DNA of 64,000 nucleotides, taken from contig JBNJHA010000004.1 of assembly GCA_051748085.1 (NCBI GenBank), forward strand, positions 1 through 64,000. Direction: 5' to 3'. The notes below the pieces were generated by a model, which searched no databases, had not been told where the DNA came from, and was given only the letters and a program-made list of their open reading frames with translations. The stretch comes from CAYNNQ01 sp051748085 (GTDB taxonomy: Bacteria; Desulfobacterota; Desulfovibrionia; Desulfovibrionales; Desulfonatronovibrionaceae). A program made the translations under genes and the position numbers. Below, one piece after another: positions 8,278-17,311 of the stretch. Each line of letters starts with the position of its first letter. The stretch's first letter is position 1.

Positions 8278-11200
8278 ATGGACGAAAAAAAACAGGATGA
8301 CAATTCCTCTGACAAACAATCCAAACTTCCCAGAATAGTAATCGGAATCGGAGCCTCGGCCGGAGGGCTGGACGCATTGGAAAGGTTTTTCAAATCCATG
8401 CCCGCGAATAAGGACTTCGCGTTTGTTGTCATTCAGCATCTGTCGCCCGACTTTAAAAGCCTCATGGATGACCTGCTCGCCCGGCATACCCAAATGAGTA
8501 TCCGGCGGGTTGAAGACCGCATGCCGATAGAAAATAATACCATTTACCTCATCCCCCCTCGGAAACTCATGACTGTGGAGGACAACAACCTGCGCCTTTT
8601 GGAAAAAAACCCCAAAAGTCCCCTGGAATTTCCGATAGATATTTTCTTTAATTCCCTCGCGGAAAACTACGGCGCCAAGGCGATAGGCATAATATTGTCC
8701 GGGACCGGATCAGACGGAAGCAAGGGGATAAAGGCCATTTTCGACAAGCAGGGAACGACAATGGTTCAAGACCCGGAAACAGCTCAATTCGACGGCATGC
8801 CTTTAAGCGCCATTTCGTCCGAATGCGTGGACTATATTCTGTCTCCGGAAGAAATGGCATCAACCCTGGTAGCTTTTGCCAAGGAACCGGGGCAGGCACG
8901 CAAAAAAGACCCGCAAAGCGCGCAGAACATACCGGACGAATATCAGCAGATATTTTCCAGACTGCAGGAAAAATTCAAACTGGATTTTTCCCTGTACAAA
9001 TCCTCAACGATTAAAAGAAGAATCCAGAGAAGAATGGCTCTGGGGAATATCCACGACATCGACTCTTATACTCAACTCATTCTTTCCGACCCGCATGAAG
9101 CGGACAAATTGTACAGGGATCTTCTTATCGGAGTGACCAGTTTCTTTCGCGACAGATTCGCCTTCTCCAAAATCCAGGAAAACATCATCCCGGGCATATT
9201 CGACAAAAAAGGAACAGACCAGGATATTAGAATATGGGTTGCCGGTTGCGCGACAGGAGAGGAAGCTTATTCACTGGCGATTATTCTGCTGGAAGAAAAA
9301 GAAAAACGCGATTTTCAGGGCAGAATAACCGTGTTCGCCACGGACGTGCATCGCAGATCGCTGGAACAGGCCTCCACAGGCGTCTTCAACCAGGAACAAC
9401 TGGCCAATATCACCCCGGAACGTCTCAAACGCTTCTTTGTACCCGAGGCACAAAACCAGATGCGCGTTGCCAATGAACTGCGCAACTTGATTATCTTCGC
9501 CCCGCACAACCTTATCGCCAATCCTCCATTGCGTCAGATGGACCTTATCTCCTGCCGCAATCTTCTTATCTACCTGCGCCCCGGCATACAGGAAAAGATC
9601 ATATCCCTGTTCAATTTCTCCCTGGTAAACGGCGGGTACCTTCTGCTCGGTTCCAGCGAAGGGCTCGGAAAATATGAAAACAGTTTTAAGATCGTGGACA
9701 AAAAAGCGAAAATCTTCTCCAAAACCAAGGATATCCCCTTACAAATGAATTTTCAGCCATTTGGTTTTCAGGACAAAAACCTGACCAGAATAAAAACCAC
9801 CCCATCCGTTTCCTATTCTCAGGATTCGGAACACAAACTGCTTCCTGTTTACGATCAATTACTGACCACTTTCATGCCTCCAGGCATTCTCATGGATGAG
9901 GACAAAAAAGTAGTCCATATCTTTGGAGACGCGCATAAATTTATGCAATTCAAGTCCGGCCGGATCAACGACGATTTGCTCAGTCTGTTGCCGGAAAATA
10001 TGCGCATTGCTTTGCACACAGCCATTAAAAAAGCAGCCTCAACGCCTTCCGGACAACATGTGCTTATGCAAAAAGTCCCCGGAGAAAAAGAAAGCGAACG
10101 AGTACATGTAGACATAGACCTCATTCCGATAAAAGATTCCAAAAACAAAAAAGATTACTTTCTTGCTTCTTTCAACACCCACTCCGACTTCAAGCCGAAA
10201 AAAGACCAAAAAGACAAAAGCGGTCAATCTGAATATGAATACAAATCAGAGGATGAACTTAAGAACAAGATAAGTGAACTGGAAGATGAACTGAGTTCGA
10301 CACGCGAAGCATTACAGGCGACTATCGAGGAATTGCAGACCACGAACGAGGAGCTGCAGGCTTCGAACGAGGAACTGCAGGCCTCCAATGAAGAATTACA
10401 GAGTACGAACGAAGAATTGCATTCAGTTAACGAAGAACTATACACTGTAAACGCCGAATATGAGAGAAAGAACAAGGAGCTGCAGCAACTTGATCAAGAC
10501 CACGAGAATCTGCTTAAATCCATAGATTCCGGCATCCTGTTTCTGGACTCCGATCTGAGAATCCGCAAATTCAGCCCGGGCATAAACAGGATGTTCAAAC
10601 TTATGGACCAGGACATCGGACGGCCCATTGAGCATATAGCCAGCCAGGGACTGATTGATCACGGCAAGCTGTTTATGGATATCCGCAAGGCATTGGACTC
10701 CGGACACAGCCACGAAAATATAATAATGACTAAGAACGGCGACTGGCTTTTGATGCGCATTCACCCTTTTAAGGACGACAATGAAGAAAACATCAATGGG
10801 ACCGTGCTCACCTTCACGAACATTACCGGTCTAAAACAGGCCCAACTGGCGCAGCAAAAAACGGAACAAAGATATAAAGCGGCCACGGAAAGCAGTACAG
10901 ACGCCTTCTTTTGGCTCCAGGCCGTTAAAAATGCGGAAGACAAGGTCATTGACTTCAATCTGCTTGATTTAAACAATAAAGCCGAGGAACTCATAGGTAA
11001 AAGCAGCACAGAGGCCATCGGATACAATCTATGCTCTATTTTGCCCAAGCAATGCGAGGATCAGAGATTTCTTCCGGTATACATAGAGGTTTATGAAAGC
11101 GGCACGGCAATAGAAAGAAAAATCAAGATTGATGATCCGGACATAAGCGCCGAATGGCTGCACCAGAGGATAATCCGGATTGGCGACGGCATAGCCATAA

Positions 11201-12402
11201 CCGCGAGCGACATTAGCGAAGACTACTCCATCCGGCAGGACTTGCAAAGCGCCAAGGAAACGGCGGAAAAGGCCAACAAGGCCAAAACGGATTTTCTGGC
11301 GGTTATGAGCCATGAACTCAGAACTCCCCTGAACGCGATTATCGGTTTCTGCGATCTTTTGCTCGAATCCGAATTGAACGAAGAACAACACGAATTCTCG
11401 CAGATAATAAAGGAATCCGGACAGAACCTTTTGGTCCTGATCGGCGATATACTGGAATTGTCAAAAATAGAGTCCGGTAAAATTGAACTGAATATTACCC
11501 CGATACAGATAAGCCACATGCTCGAGCAAAATTTAAAATCCTTTGCTCCCATGGCCAAGAAAAAAGGAATTGACTACAACTTCAGCATATCCCAAAAAAT
11601 GCCCACCCTTATTGCTTCCGATGCCGGCGCGATCCGGCAAATCGTCTTGAATCTGGTCAACAACGCCATAAAATATACACCCTCTGGAACGGTACAAGTC
11701 AATGCTACTCCGGAAAAATCTTCCACCGGCAACGACATGCTGAAAATAACGGTCAGCGACACTGGAATCGGAATCGCGTCCGAATATCATGATAAAGTAT
11801 TCGATCCGTTTTCACAGGCGGACAATTCGCTGACCAGGCAATTCGGGGGGACCGGCCTGGGACTGGCCATAAGCCGCAAACTGGCGAATCAGCTAAACGG
11901 AGAAATCATTTTAAACAGTACTCCGGATAAAGGAAGTGTCTTTACATTCTATATGCCGATTACCCTCCCCCATTCCCAGTCGCAGGAAATTAAAAAAGGA
12001 AATAATCATAAAATAGATCAGTCCGATCCGCAAAAATCGCTGAATATTCTCATTGCCGAAGACGATCCGGTAAATCAAAAGCTGATCCAGACTTTTCTTA
12101 AAATGCTCGGCCATGAGTACAAAATGGCCTCCGATGGTGAGGAAGCTGTTTGTAATGCCCGTGCAACAGGTTTCGATCTGATCCTGATGGATCTGCATAT
12201 GCCTGTTAAAAACGGTCTGGAAGCAACAAAGCAAATACTGAGTGAAATAGGCGATAAAGCTCCCCCCATCATTGCCTTGACCGCTGATGCCCAAAAAGAG
12301 ATCGTCGAAGAATGCCGGGAGGCGGGCATGGTTGATTATATTACCAAACCTTTTGAAAAAGAAACCCTGCAGCAGGTACTTGCCAAATGGGGGACACGGT
12401 AG
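8278..12402 (+). CDS. CheB-CheR-PAS hybrid sensor histidine kinase/response regulator
   Basis: 1374 residues, starting at the ATG with GGGAGG six bases upstream; an in-frame extension of 17 codons lacks such a site. Domain order: a CheB methylesterase domain (GASAGG with Ser27, His54 in VIQHLSP, GTGSDG near 147); CheR helical and methyltransferase domains (GCATGEEAYSLA near 324); a coiled coil at about 650-740; two PAS-like domains; a HisKA domain with His1012 in SHELRTPLNAI; a kinase ATPase domain (NLVNNAIKY, DTGIGI, GTGLGLAIS); and a receiver with Asp1305 in LMDLHMP and Lys1357 in TKPF. No membrane helix is visible, so it is probably a cytoplasmic multi-input kinase. CheB-CheR-kinase fusions are known; the output partner here is unknown. 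Confidence 0.93.
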   Translation: MDEKKQDDNSSDKQSKLPRIVIGIGASAGGLDALERFFKSMPANKDFAFVVIQHLSPDFKSLMDDLLARHTQMSIRRVEDRMPIENNTIYLIPPRKLMTVEDNNLRLLEKNPKSPLEFPIDIFFNSLAENYGAKAIGIILSGTGSDGSKGIKAIFDKQGTTMVQDPETAQFDGMPLSAISSECVDYILSPEEMASTLVAFAKEPGQARKKDPQSAQNIPDEYQQIFSRLQEKFKLDFSLYKSSTIKRRIQRRMALGNIHDIDSYTQLILSDPHEADKLYRDLLIGVTSFFRDRFAFSKIQENIIPGIFDKKGTDQDIRIWVAGCATGEEAYSLAIILLEEKEKRDFQGRITVFATDVHRRSLEQASTGVFNQEQLANITPERLKRFFVPEAQNQMRVANELRNLIIFAPHNLIANPPLRQMDLISCRNLLIYLRPGIQEKIISLFNFSLVNGGYLLLGSSEGLGKYENSFKIVDKKAKIFSKTKDIPLQMNFQPFGFQDKNLTRIKTTPSVSYSQDSEHKLLPVYDQLLTTFMPPGILMDEDKKVVHIFGDAHKFMQFKSGRINDDLLSLLPENMRIALHTAIKKAASTPSGQHVLMQKVPGEKESERVHVDIDLIPIKDSKNKKDYFLASFNTHSDFKPKKDQKDKSGQSEYEYKSEDELKNKISELEDELSSTREALQATIEELQTTNEELQASNEELQASNEELQSTNEELHSVNEELYTVNAEYERKNKELQQLDQDHENLLKSIDSGILFLDSDLRIRKFSPGINRMFKLMDQDIGRPIEHIASQGLIDHGKLFMDIRKALDSGHSHENIIMTKNGDWLLMRIHPFKDDNEENINGTVLTFTNITGLKQAQLAQQKTEQRYKAATESSTDAFFWLQAVKNAEDKVIDFNLLDLNNKAEELIGKSSTEAIGYNLCSILPKQCEDQRFLPVYIEVYESGTAIERKIKIDDPDISAEWLHQRIIRIGDGIAITASDISEDYSIRQDLQSAKETAEKANKAKTDFLAVMSHELRTPLNAIIGFCDLLLESELNEEQHEFSQIIKESGQNLLVLIGDILELSKIESGKIELNITPIQISHMLEQNLKSFAPMAKKKGIDYNFSISQKMPTLIASDAGAIRQIVLNLVNNAIKYTPSGTVQVNATPEKSSTGNDMLKITVSDTGIGIASEYHDKVFDPFSQADNSLTRQFGGTGLGLAISRKLANQLNGEIILNSTPDKGSVFTFYMPITLPHSQSQEIKKGNNHKIDQSDPQKSLNILIAEDDPVNQKLIQTFLKMLGHEYKMASDGEEAVCNARATGFDLILMDLHMPVKNGLEATKQILSEIGDKAPPIIALTADAQKEIVEECREAGMVDYITKPFEKETLQQVLAKWGTR
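10327..10452 (+). repeat. Six 21-bp heptad-coding repeats within the hybrid kinase
   Basis: Six successive 21-base units encode EELQ-x2-N-type heptads (EELQTTN, EELQASN twice, EELQSTN, EELHSVN, EELYTVN). They form a parallel coiled coil between the CheR and PAS domains, probably a signalling helix. Codons differ between units, so this is old protein-level periodicity, not recent DNA duplication. Confidence 0.8.
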
Positions 12403-12403
12403 A

Positions 12404-12613
12404 ATGAAAAAGGATAACGAGCAGCCGGATCTTAATTTAAGGTGTTACTTCTGCGGAGGAAAAGCGGAAATAAAGGGCCGTTGAGCACAAGCCAGAGTGA
12501 GCTGCCGGGATTGCGGCCTGGAAATGCCCATTTCTTTTTATGCGCAGGAACTGGAAAGGGCCAGGGAAAAAATGCTCTTGGATTTTGAAAATGCTTGTGA
12601 CTTGAACAAATGA
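12404..12613 (+). CDS. Small zinc-ribbon protein interrupted by in-frame TGA
   Basis: The frame starts one base after the kinase stop and runs 69 codons to TGA at 12611-12613, but codon 27 (12482-12484) is TGA. Before it lies CYFCGG; after it SCRDCGLEMPISFYAQ. Together these are the two CxxC knuckles of a zinc ribbon, and the reading frame stays protein-like to the end. So either the TGA is read through (as selenocysteine or otherwise), it is a recent nonsense mutation, or it is an assembly error. A four-base-pair hairpin (GCCG/CGGC, loop GGATTG at 12508-12513) starts about 20 bases after the TGA, the range used by bacterial SECIS elements, but it is short. In related ribbons I recall, this position is not obviously Cys. 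The final stop lies within repeat F. Confidence 0.55.
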
Positions 12614-12724
12614 AGTTCCTCGACATTGCGTGTGGATTTTATTCGAATGATTCTTTCTGATACTCCTAACAAAAGTTTGATGTCAAAAGGATAAGGAGAA
12701 TTACGCTCAGAAATCCATGTCTTT
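12609..12724. repeat. Short inverted-repeat element F (TGGATTTT ends)
   Basis: About 115 bases whose left arm (TGTGGATTTTATTCGA from 12629) and right arm (reverse complement ATGGATTT...) are imperfect inverted repeats. The left part is closely similar to 22475-22530 (GTTCCTC, GTGTGGATTTTATTCGA, CTTTCTGAT) and the right part to 22729-22770. Element F thus looks like composite element B without its central body. It overlaps the stop codon of the zinc-ribbon gene. Confidence 0.7.
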
Positions 12725-12793
12725 CATTGGTAAACAGTTACATGCCTGCAATTATCCCGAAACCAGAATCAAGAAGGAGATTAGGGACTTAAA

Positions 12794-13147
12794 TCAGGGC
12801 AAAGCTTTCTTTTCTCCTGATTCGCCGACCCGGACAAAAGTAACGGTTGTCGCAAAAACCCATTTTTCCTGTACGGCTCCGGGTTCGTCGGAAAAAACAT
12901 CCACCAGATAAGTTGCCGAACTCCTGCCTTTCTTTTGCCTTTCGATATTAAAACGGAGAATAGAGCCATTGACCACTGGTTCCCGGAAACGGATTTCGTC
13001 CATGGCCACGGTTACCAGCCTGCAGCCGCGATATTCTTTGCTGGCGGCAAGCCAGGCGAACTCATCCACCCATTTGAGCATAATGCCACCGAACAAATAT
13101 CCATAATGATTCAAATGCTCAGGCCGGACCAGGACATAATTATCCAT
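12794..13147 (-). CDS. Acyl-CoA thioesterase, hotdog fold
   Basis: 117 residues starting at MDNYVLVRPEHLN, with GGAG seven bases upstream and one base after the preceding gene's stop. The hotdog signature HYGYLFGGIMLKWVDEFAWLAA and the LVTVAMDEIRFREPV-x-NGS segment match the YciA-type acyl-CoA thioesterase family. It would hydrolyse acyl-CoA in the cytoplasm; substrate not predictable. Length is a little short but complete for a single hotdog. Confidence 0.85.
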   Translation of the reverse strand: MDNYVLVRPEHLNHYGYLFGGIMLKWVDEFAWLAASKEYRGCRLVTVAMDEIRFREPVVNGSILRFNIERQKKGRSSATYLVDVFSDEPGAVQEKWVFATTVTFVRVGESGEKKALP

Positions 13148-13148
13148 A

Positions 13149-14183
13149 TCAGGACTCCATTTGTCTAAAATATCCGTTAAGCAGGCCAAAACATCCGGCA
13201 AGCATCATGTCTCCGCCAGGACACGGGTAAATTACCTCATAATCCTGCAACAATGACCGCTTAGGGCCAAGAACGCAAATCTGTTCGAACCCCATGGCTT
13301 CTTCCGGCAGATCCATGCTGCAGCACCCGTGTCCGTGATCGGCAAAGACTTCATCGTTATTCAACATTCCCCGGCGGAAACGCTCCAGTTGCGTCCATAA
13401 TTTTTCAGAATGCAGCATCCCAGTATGGTGCTCATAGATGCCCCATATCCTGTCCCTGAAAACCAGAAAGGCCACCGTGTGACTGTTGCCGATATTCACC
13501 ACGCATATGCCCCGCTTTTGAGCCAGAGACGAAACCCGTGAATCATACAGGGCACCTAGCGCCGCGGCCGATCCGGAATCCGCAACCAGCCCGCAACCGA
13601 TACTTTCGCTTAAAACCTTCAGACGGGTCATTTCTTCAGGGGGAGTTGCAAATAGCAGACGGCTGATCATGCCCTGCGAATGCGTCAAAAACTTTTCCCA
13701 GAATCTGAACCTGCCTCTGCGGTTGCTCTCTTGCGGATGGAAACCATGGTCCTGGGCACAGGCCAGGACCAAATCGGGATAATCCAGGCCGGCCATGTTT
13801 AAAAAGGCCCGCCAATATCCAGGATCAAAATCAGCCAAGAATATTGGCGATTCGTCGGGCTTGCGGACTTCATTCACGTCAATGCCCATATCCCGGACTT
13901 TTTGCAGATTATCGGAAACGGCCAGAGCGGCATCTGCAGTAGTCGAGACAGACAGGCCCGTTTTTAAATGCTCGCGAACCGCTCCGGAAAATCCGCCGCC
14001 CATATTTTTTCCGAACAGAAAAAGCGCTTTTCCCCGTCTGGTTTGGCGCTTTATCTGCCGTGAAACCGCTACTGCCGGAGCGGGAAGAATAAACTTGGGG
14101 CAGTTCTCAATTTCTTTATCCGCTTGATAGTATAAAACATCCTGAGTTCCGCTGCCGATATCCAGGCATAAGATATTGTTCAA
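13149..14183 (-). CDS. DUF1786 family protein (actin-like ATPase fold)
   Basis: About 344 residues beginning NNILCLDIGSGTQDVLYY, a phosphate-1-type motif of ASKHA proteins. Other features are KALFLFGKNMGGGFSGA, VLACAQDHGFHPQESNR and GICVVNIGNSHTVAFLV. This matches DUF1786, sometimes labelled as pyruvate formate-lyase activating enzyme-like, though no radical-SAM cysteine motif is present and I would not accept that label. The only good ribosome site (CGGAG) overlaps a GTG at 14192, so the TTG at 14183, eight bases beyond, is preferred. It is probably cotranscribed with the thioesterase. Confidence 0.75.
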   Translation of the reverse strand: MNNILCLDIGSGTQDVLYYQADKEIENCPKFILPAPAVAVSRQIKRQTRRGKALFLFGKNMGGGFSGAVREHLKTGLSVSTTADAALAVSDNLQKVRDMGIDVNEVRKPDESPIFLADFDPGYWRAFLNMAGLDYPDLVLACAQDHGFHPQESNRRGRFRFWEKFLTHSQGMISRLLFATPPEEMTRLKVLSESIGCGLVADSGSAAALGALYDSRVSSLAQKRGICVVNIGNSHTVAFLVFRDRIWGIYEHHTGMLHSEKLWTQLERFRRGMLNNDEVFADHGHGCCSMDLPEEAMGFEQICVLGPKRSLLQDYEVIYPCPGGDMMLAGCFGLLNGYFRQMES

Positions 14184-14234
14184 TTCAGGCACTCCGAAAA
14201 AATTGATGTGCTTTCAACCATTCTTAAACCAGAC

Positions 14235-14290
14235 GTAACCACTCAGCGCACAAAAAAAGTTCACAGGCTATAATTCTGCACACTGATACA
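14235..14290. repeat. Degenerate short repeat M
   Basis: GTAACCACTCAGCGCACAAA and AAAGTTCAC match the left end of the short repeat family, followed by a weak right end ending CTGATACAG. It lies between clpB and the DUF1786 gene. Confidence 0.5.
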
Positions 14291-14303
14291 GATTAAAAGC
14301 ATA

Positions 14304-16913
14304 TCAGGTAATGTTAAATTGCAGTGTATTATCTTCAACATCCACGTTTACTTTCTGCCCGTCCTGCAGCTCGCCGCTGATCAACTTACGGGCAAGCTCC
14401 GTCTCCAGCGTGTGCTGCAGATACCTTTTCAGCGGCCTGGCTCCATAGACTGGATCATAAGCTTCGCGAGCTATAAAGTCTTCTGCTTCCGCAGTCAGTT
14501 CAAGCTGTATCTTGCGTTCTTCAAGCCGGGACCTGATTTCGTCAAGCAGCAATTCAACAATCTTCTTGATTTCCTCGCGCAAAAGCGGCTTGAAAAGAAC
14601 TACTTCGTCAACGCGGTTCAAAAACTCCGGACGGAAATGCCCCCGGACGACATTCATGACCTGTTCCCGGGCATCGGACTTCAATTCCCCGCTTTCGGTA
14701 ATCCCTTCAAGCAAATACTGCGAGCCCAGATTGGATGTCATTATGACAATCGTATTCTTGAAATCCACGGTTCGGCCGTGACTGTCGGTGAGCCGTCCAT
14801 CGTCCATTATCTGCAAAAGGACATTAAAAACATCCACATGGGCTTTTTCCACCTCATCGAACAAAATAACGCTGTAAGGCTTGCGCCGAACGGATTCGGT
14901 AAGCTGTCCACCTTCATCGTATCCGACATATCCCGGAGGAGCGCCAATCAGCCGGGCGACGGTATGCTTCTCCATGTATTCGGACATATCCAGCCGGATC
15001 ATGTTTTCTTCAGTATCAAAAAGAGTCCGGGCCAGGGTTTTGCACAATTCGGTTTTGCCCACGCCTGTAGGCCCGAAAAACAAAAAGGAGCCAATCGGAC
15101 GATTGGGGTCCTTGAGACCGGCCCGGGCGCGTACAACCGCGTCCGCAACCGCGTCCACCGCCTCGTTTTGTCCGATGACCCTGCGATGCATGACATCGGA
15201 CAACTTAAGAAGCTTTTCCCGTTCTCCCTCCATGAGCCTGCTGACCGGTATACCGGTCCATTTGGAGATAATCTCGGCCACGTCATCCGGCCCGACCACT
15301 TCCTTGAGCATGCTTTCGCCCTGCTCCGCGTCCTGGCCGTATACCTTTTCCTTTTCGGCCAATTCTTTTTCCAGCTGATTCAGGCGGCCATACCGCAACT
15401 CGGCGGCCCGGTTCAAATCATAGCTGCGCTCTGCGTTTTCAATCTCCAGCCGGGTTTTTTCAATTTCTTCCTTCAAATTACGCAGGCGGTTTATCCCTTC
15501 TTTTTCTTTCTCCCATTGCGTGACCAGACTGGCCTGTCTTTCCTTGAGATCAGCCAGCTCCTTGCCCAGTTTCTTCAGTCTTTCCTTGGAAGATTTATCC
15601 TTTTCCTTTTTCAGGGCCTCCTGTTCTATCTCCAATTGCATGACCTTGCGATTTATTTCGTCCAACTCCGTGGGCAGGGAATCAATTTCCGTTCTGATCT
15701 TGGACGCTGATTCATCTATCAGATCAATGGCCTTGTCCGGCAGCTGACGATCAGTAATATATCTATGGGACAAAACAGCCGATGTGACCAGGGCGCTGTC
15801 GCTTATACGCACTCCATGGTGGACCTCGAAACGCTCCTTTAAACCGCGCAGGATGGAAACCGTGTCCTCAACCCCCGGTTCCTCGACCATGACCGGCTGA
15901 AATCTGCGTTCCAGCGCCGGATCCTTTTCTATATGCTTGCGGTACTCGTCAACGGTGGTCGCTCCTATGCAGTGCAATTCGCCCCTGGCCAGCATGGGTT
16001 TCAGCAGATTGCCGGCGTCCATGGCCCCGTCTGTCCTGCCCGCTCCGACAATAGTATGCATTTCGTCGATAAACAAAAGGATGCGTCCCTCAGAATTCTG
16101 AACTTCCTTTAAAACGGCCTTCAGCCGTTCCTCGAACTCGCCGCGGTATTTGGCCCCGGCTATAAGCGCGCCCATATCCAGAGCAAAAATATTTTTATTT
16201 TTTAAACCCTCCGGGACATCGCCATTTAAAATCCGCTGGGCGATACCTTCCGCGATAGCGGTTTTTCCCACCCCGGCCTCACCAATAAGCACCGGGTTGT
16301 TCTTGGTCCTCCGGGAAAGTATACGGATACAGCGGCGTATTTCACTGTCCCGGCCGATCACGGGATCCAGGTGACCTTGCTTGGCTTCCTCGACCAGATC
16401 GCGGCCATACTTTTTAAGCGCGTCATAGGTATCCTCTGGATTGGCCGAGGTCACTCTCTGATTGCCCCGGACTTTGGTAAGCACATTCAAAATTTTATCC
16501 CTGTCCAGTCTGAATTCCTGACAAACCCTTCCTACTCCGGTAGAAGCCGGCTCCTCCAAAAGGGTAAGCAGAATATGCTCAACACTGACATATTCATCCT
16601 TCATCTTAGCGGCCAAATCCTGGGATTTGAGCAGGATATCATTCACCCGCTGGGTGACATATATCTGGCCGGGTTGCCCGCCGGGACCGCTGACACTCGG
16701 TATTTTTCCCAGTTCCCGCTCAAGCGCGGCAGCGATATTCCCGGGATCAAAACCGGCCTTTTCCAATACGCGAAGAACTAGACCGTTTTCCTGATCCAGA
16801 AAGGCCTTGAAAAGATGCTCGGCATCTACCTGCTGATGCTTATGACGCAAAGCGACATTCTGGGCCTCGGAAATCGCCTCCTGTGATTTTTGCGTAAATT
16901 TATTGATATCCAT
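14304..16913 (-). CDS. clpB: ATP-dependent disaggregase ClpB
   Basis: Hexameric AAA+ chaperone that pulls proteins out of aggregates with the DnaK system. 869 residues from MDINKFTQKSQEAI, which has AAGGAGG upstream; a 21-codon upstream extension is dismissed. Features are the Clp N-domain repeats (EAQNVALRHKHQQVDAEHLF, VSVEHILLTLLEE), Walker A GEAGVGKT in AAA1, a long coiled-coil M domain (about 410-530), which separates ClpB from ClpA/ClpC, and Walker A GPTGVGKT in AAA2. It follows cbpA and cbpM closely, forming a co-chaperone-disaggregase operon. Confidence 0.97.
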   Translation of the reverse strand: MDINKFTQKSQEAISEAQNVALRHKHQQVDAEHLFKAFLDQENGLVLRVLEKAGFDPGNIAAALERELGKIPSVSGPGGQPGQIYVTQRVNDILLKSQDLAAKMKDEYVSVEHILLTLLEEPASTGVGRVCQEFRLDRDKILNVLTKVRGNQRVTSANPEDTYDALKKYGRDLVEEAKQGHLDPVIGRDSEIRRCIRILSRRTKNNPVLIGEAGVGKTAIAEGIAQRILNGDVPEGLKNKNIFALDMGALIAGAKYRGEFEERLKAVLKEVQNSEGRILLFIDEMHTIVGAGRTDGAMDAGNLLKPMLARGELHCIGATTVDEYRKHIEKDPALERRFQPVMVEEPGVEDTVSILRGLKERFEVHHGVRISDSALVTSAVLSHRYITDRQLPDKAIDLIDESASKIRTEIDSLPTELDEINRKVMQLEIEQEALKKEKDKSSKERLKKLGKELADLKERQASLVTQWEKEKEGINRLRNLKEEIEKTRLEIENAERSYDLNRAAELRYGRLNQLEKELAEKEKVYGQDAEQGESMLKEVVGPDDVAEIISKWTGIPVSRLMEGEREKLLKLSDVMHRRVIGQNEAVDAVADAVVRARAGLKDPNRPIGSFLFFGPTGVGKTELCKTLARTLFDTEENMIRLDMSEYMEKHTVARLIGAPPGYVGYDEGGQLTESVRRKPYSVILFDEVEKAHVDVFNVLLQIMDDGRLTDSHGRTVDFKNTIVIMTSNLGSQYLLEGITESGELKSDAREQVMNVVRGHFRPEFLNRVDEVVLFKPLLREEIKKIVELLLDEIRSRLEERKIQLELTAEAEDFIAREAYDPVYGARPLKRYLQHTLETELARKLISGELQDGQKVNVDVEDNTLQFNIT

Positions 16914-16978
16914 AATTTCCTCCTTGACATATATAATCCGGATTAAACCGGACTTTTTCCGGCCCAAAGCCGGCAAAA

Positions 16979-17299
16979 CTACAGCAACTTGCGCAACTCG
17001 ACGTTTTCACGCTGTAAGTCTTCAATCTGCTTGAGCAGATCGACAATGATGATTCCGCCCACCGTGGACAGTTCAAAGTCCTTGCATAAACGGACCAGTT
17101 TACGCACTTTAAAAATTTCTTCCTCGGAAAACATATAATCCTTATTGTTGGTATATACCGATTCAACCCAGCCCATCTCAATCAATTCCACTAATCGATA
17201 CGGATAGATTTCACAGGCCTGAACAAATTCAGACCAGTGCAAAAGCCTGGACTTGGCCGGACATGACTCCTTTCTTATCTGCATAAATTTTTCGCTCAT
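16979..17299 (-). CDS. cbpM: Chaperone modulator CbpM (MerR-like)
   Basis: 106 residues with GGAGGCGGG just before the ATG. An N-terminal winged-helix MerR-like segment (LVELIEMGWVES, YMFSEEEIFKVRKLVRLCKDFEL) is followed by a helical tail DLLKQIEDLQRENVELR. This is the layout of CbpM, a small protein that binds the J domain of CbpA and restrains it. Its position directly after a cbpA-type gene supports this. Confidence 0.85.
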   Translation of the reverse strand: MSEKFMQIRKESCPAKSRLLHWSEFVQACEIYPYRLVELIEMGWVESVYTNNKDYMFSEEEIFKVRKLVRLCKDFELSTVGGIIIVDLLKQIEDLQRENVELRKLL

Positions 17300-17311
17300 C
17301 CCGCCTCCACG

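Noticed and set aside
13149..14192. Pyruvate formate-lyase activating enzyme
   Set aside because: No CxxxCxxC radical-SAM motif; the protein has an actin-like nucleotide motif (DUF1786).
14319..15710. Long 463-codon frame antisense to clpB
   Set aside because: It lies fully within a certain clpB gene; its composition mirrors clpB codon use and it has no homology I recognise. The same applies to antisense frames over yebC, cheA and the AccA-AccD gene.
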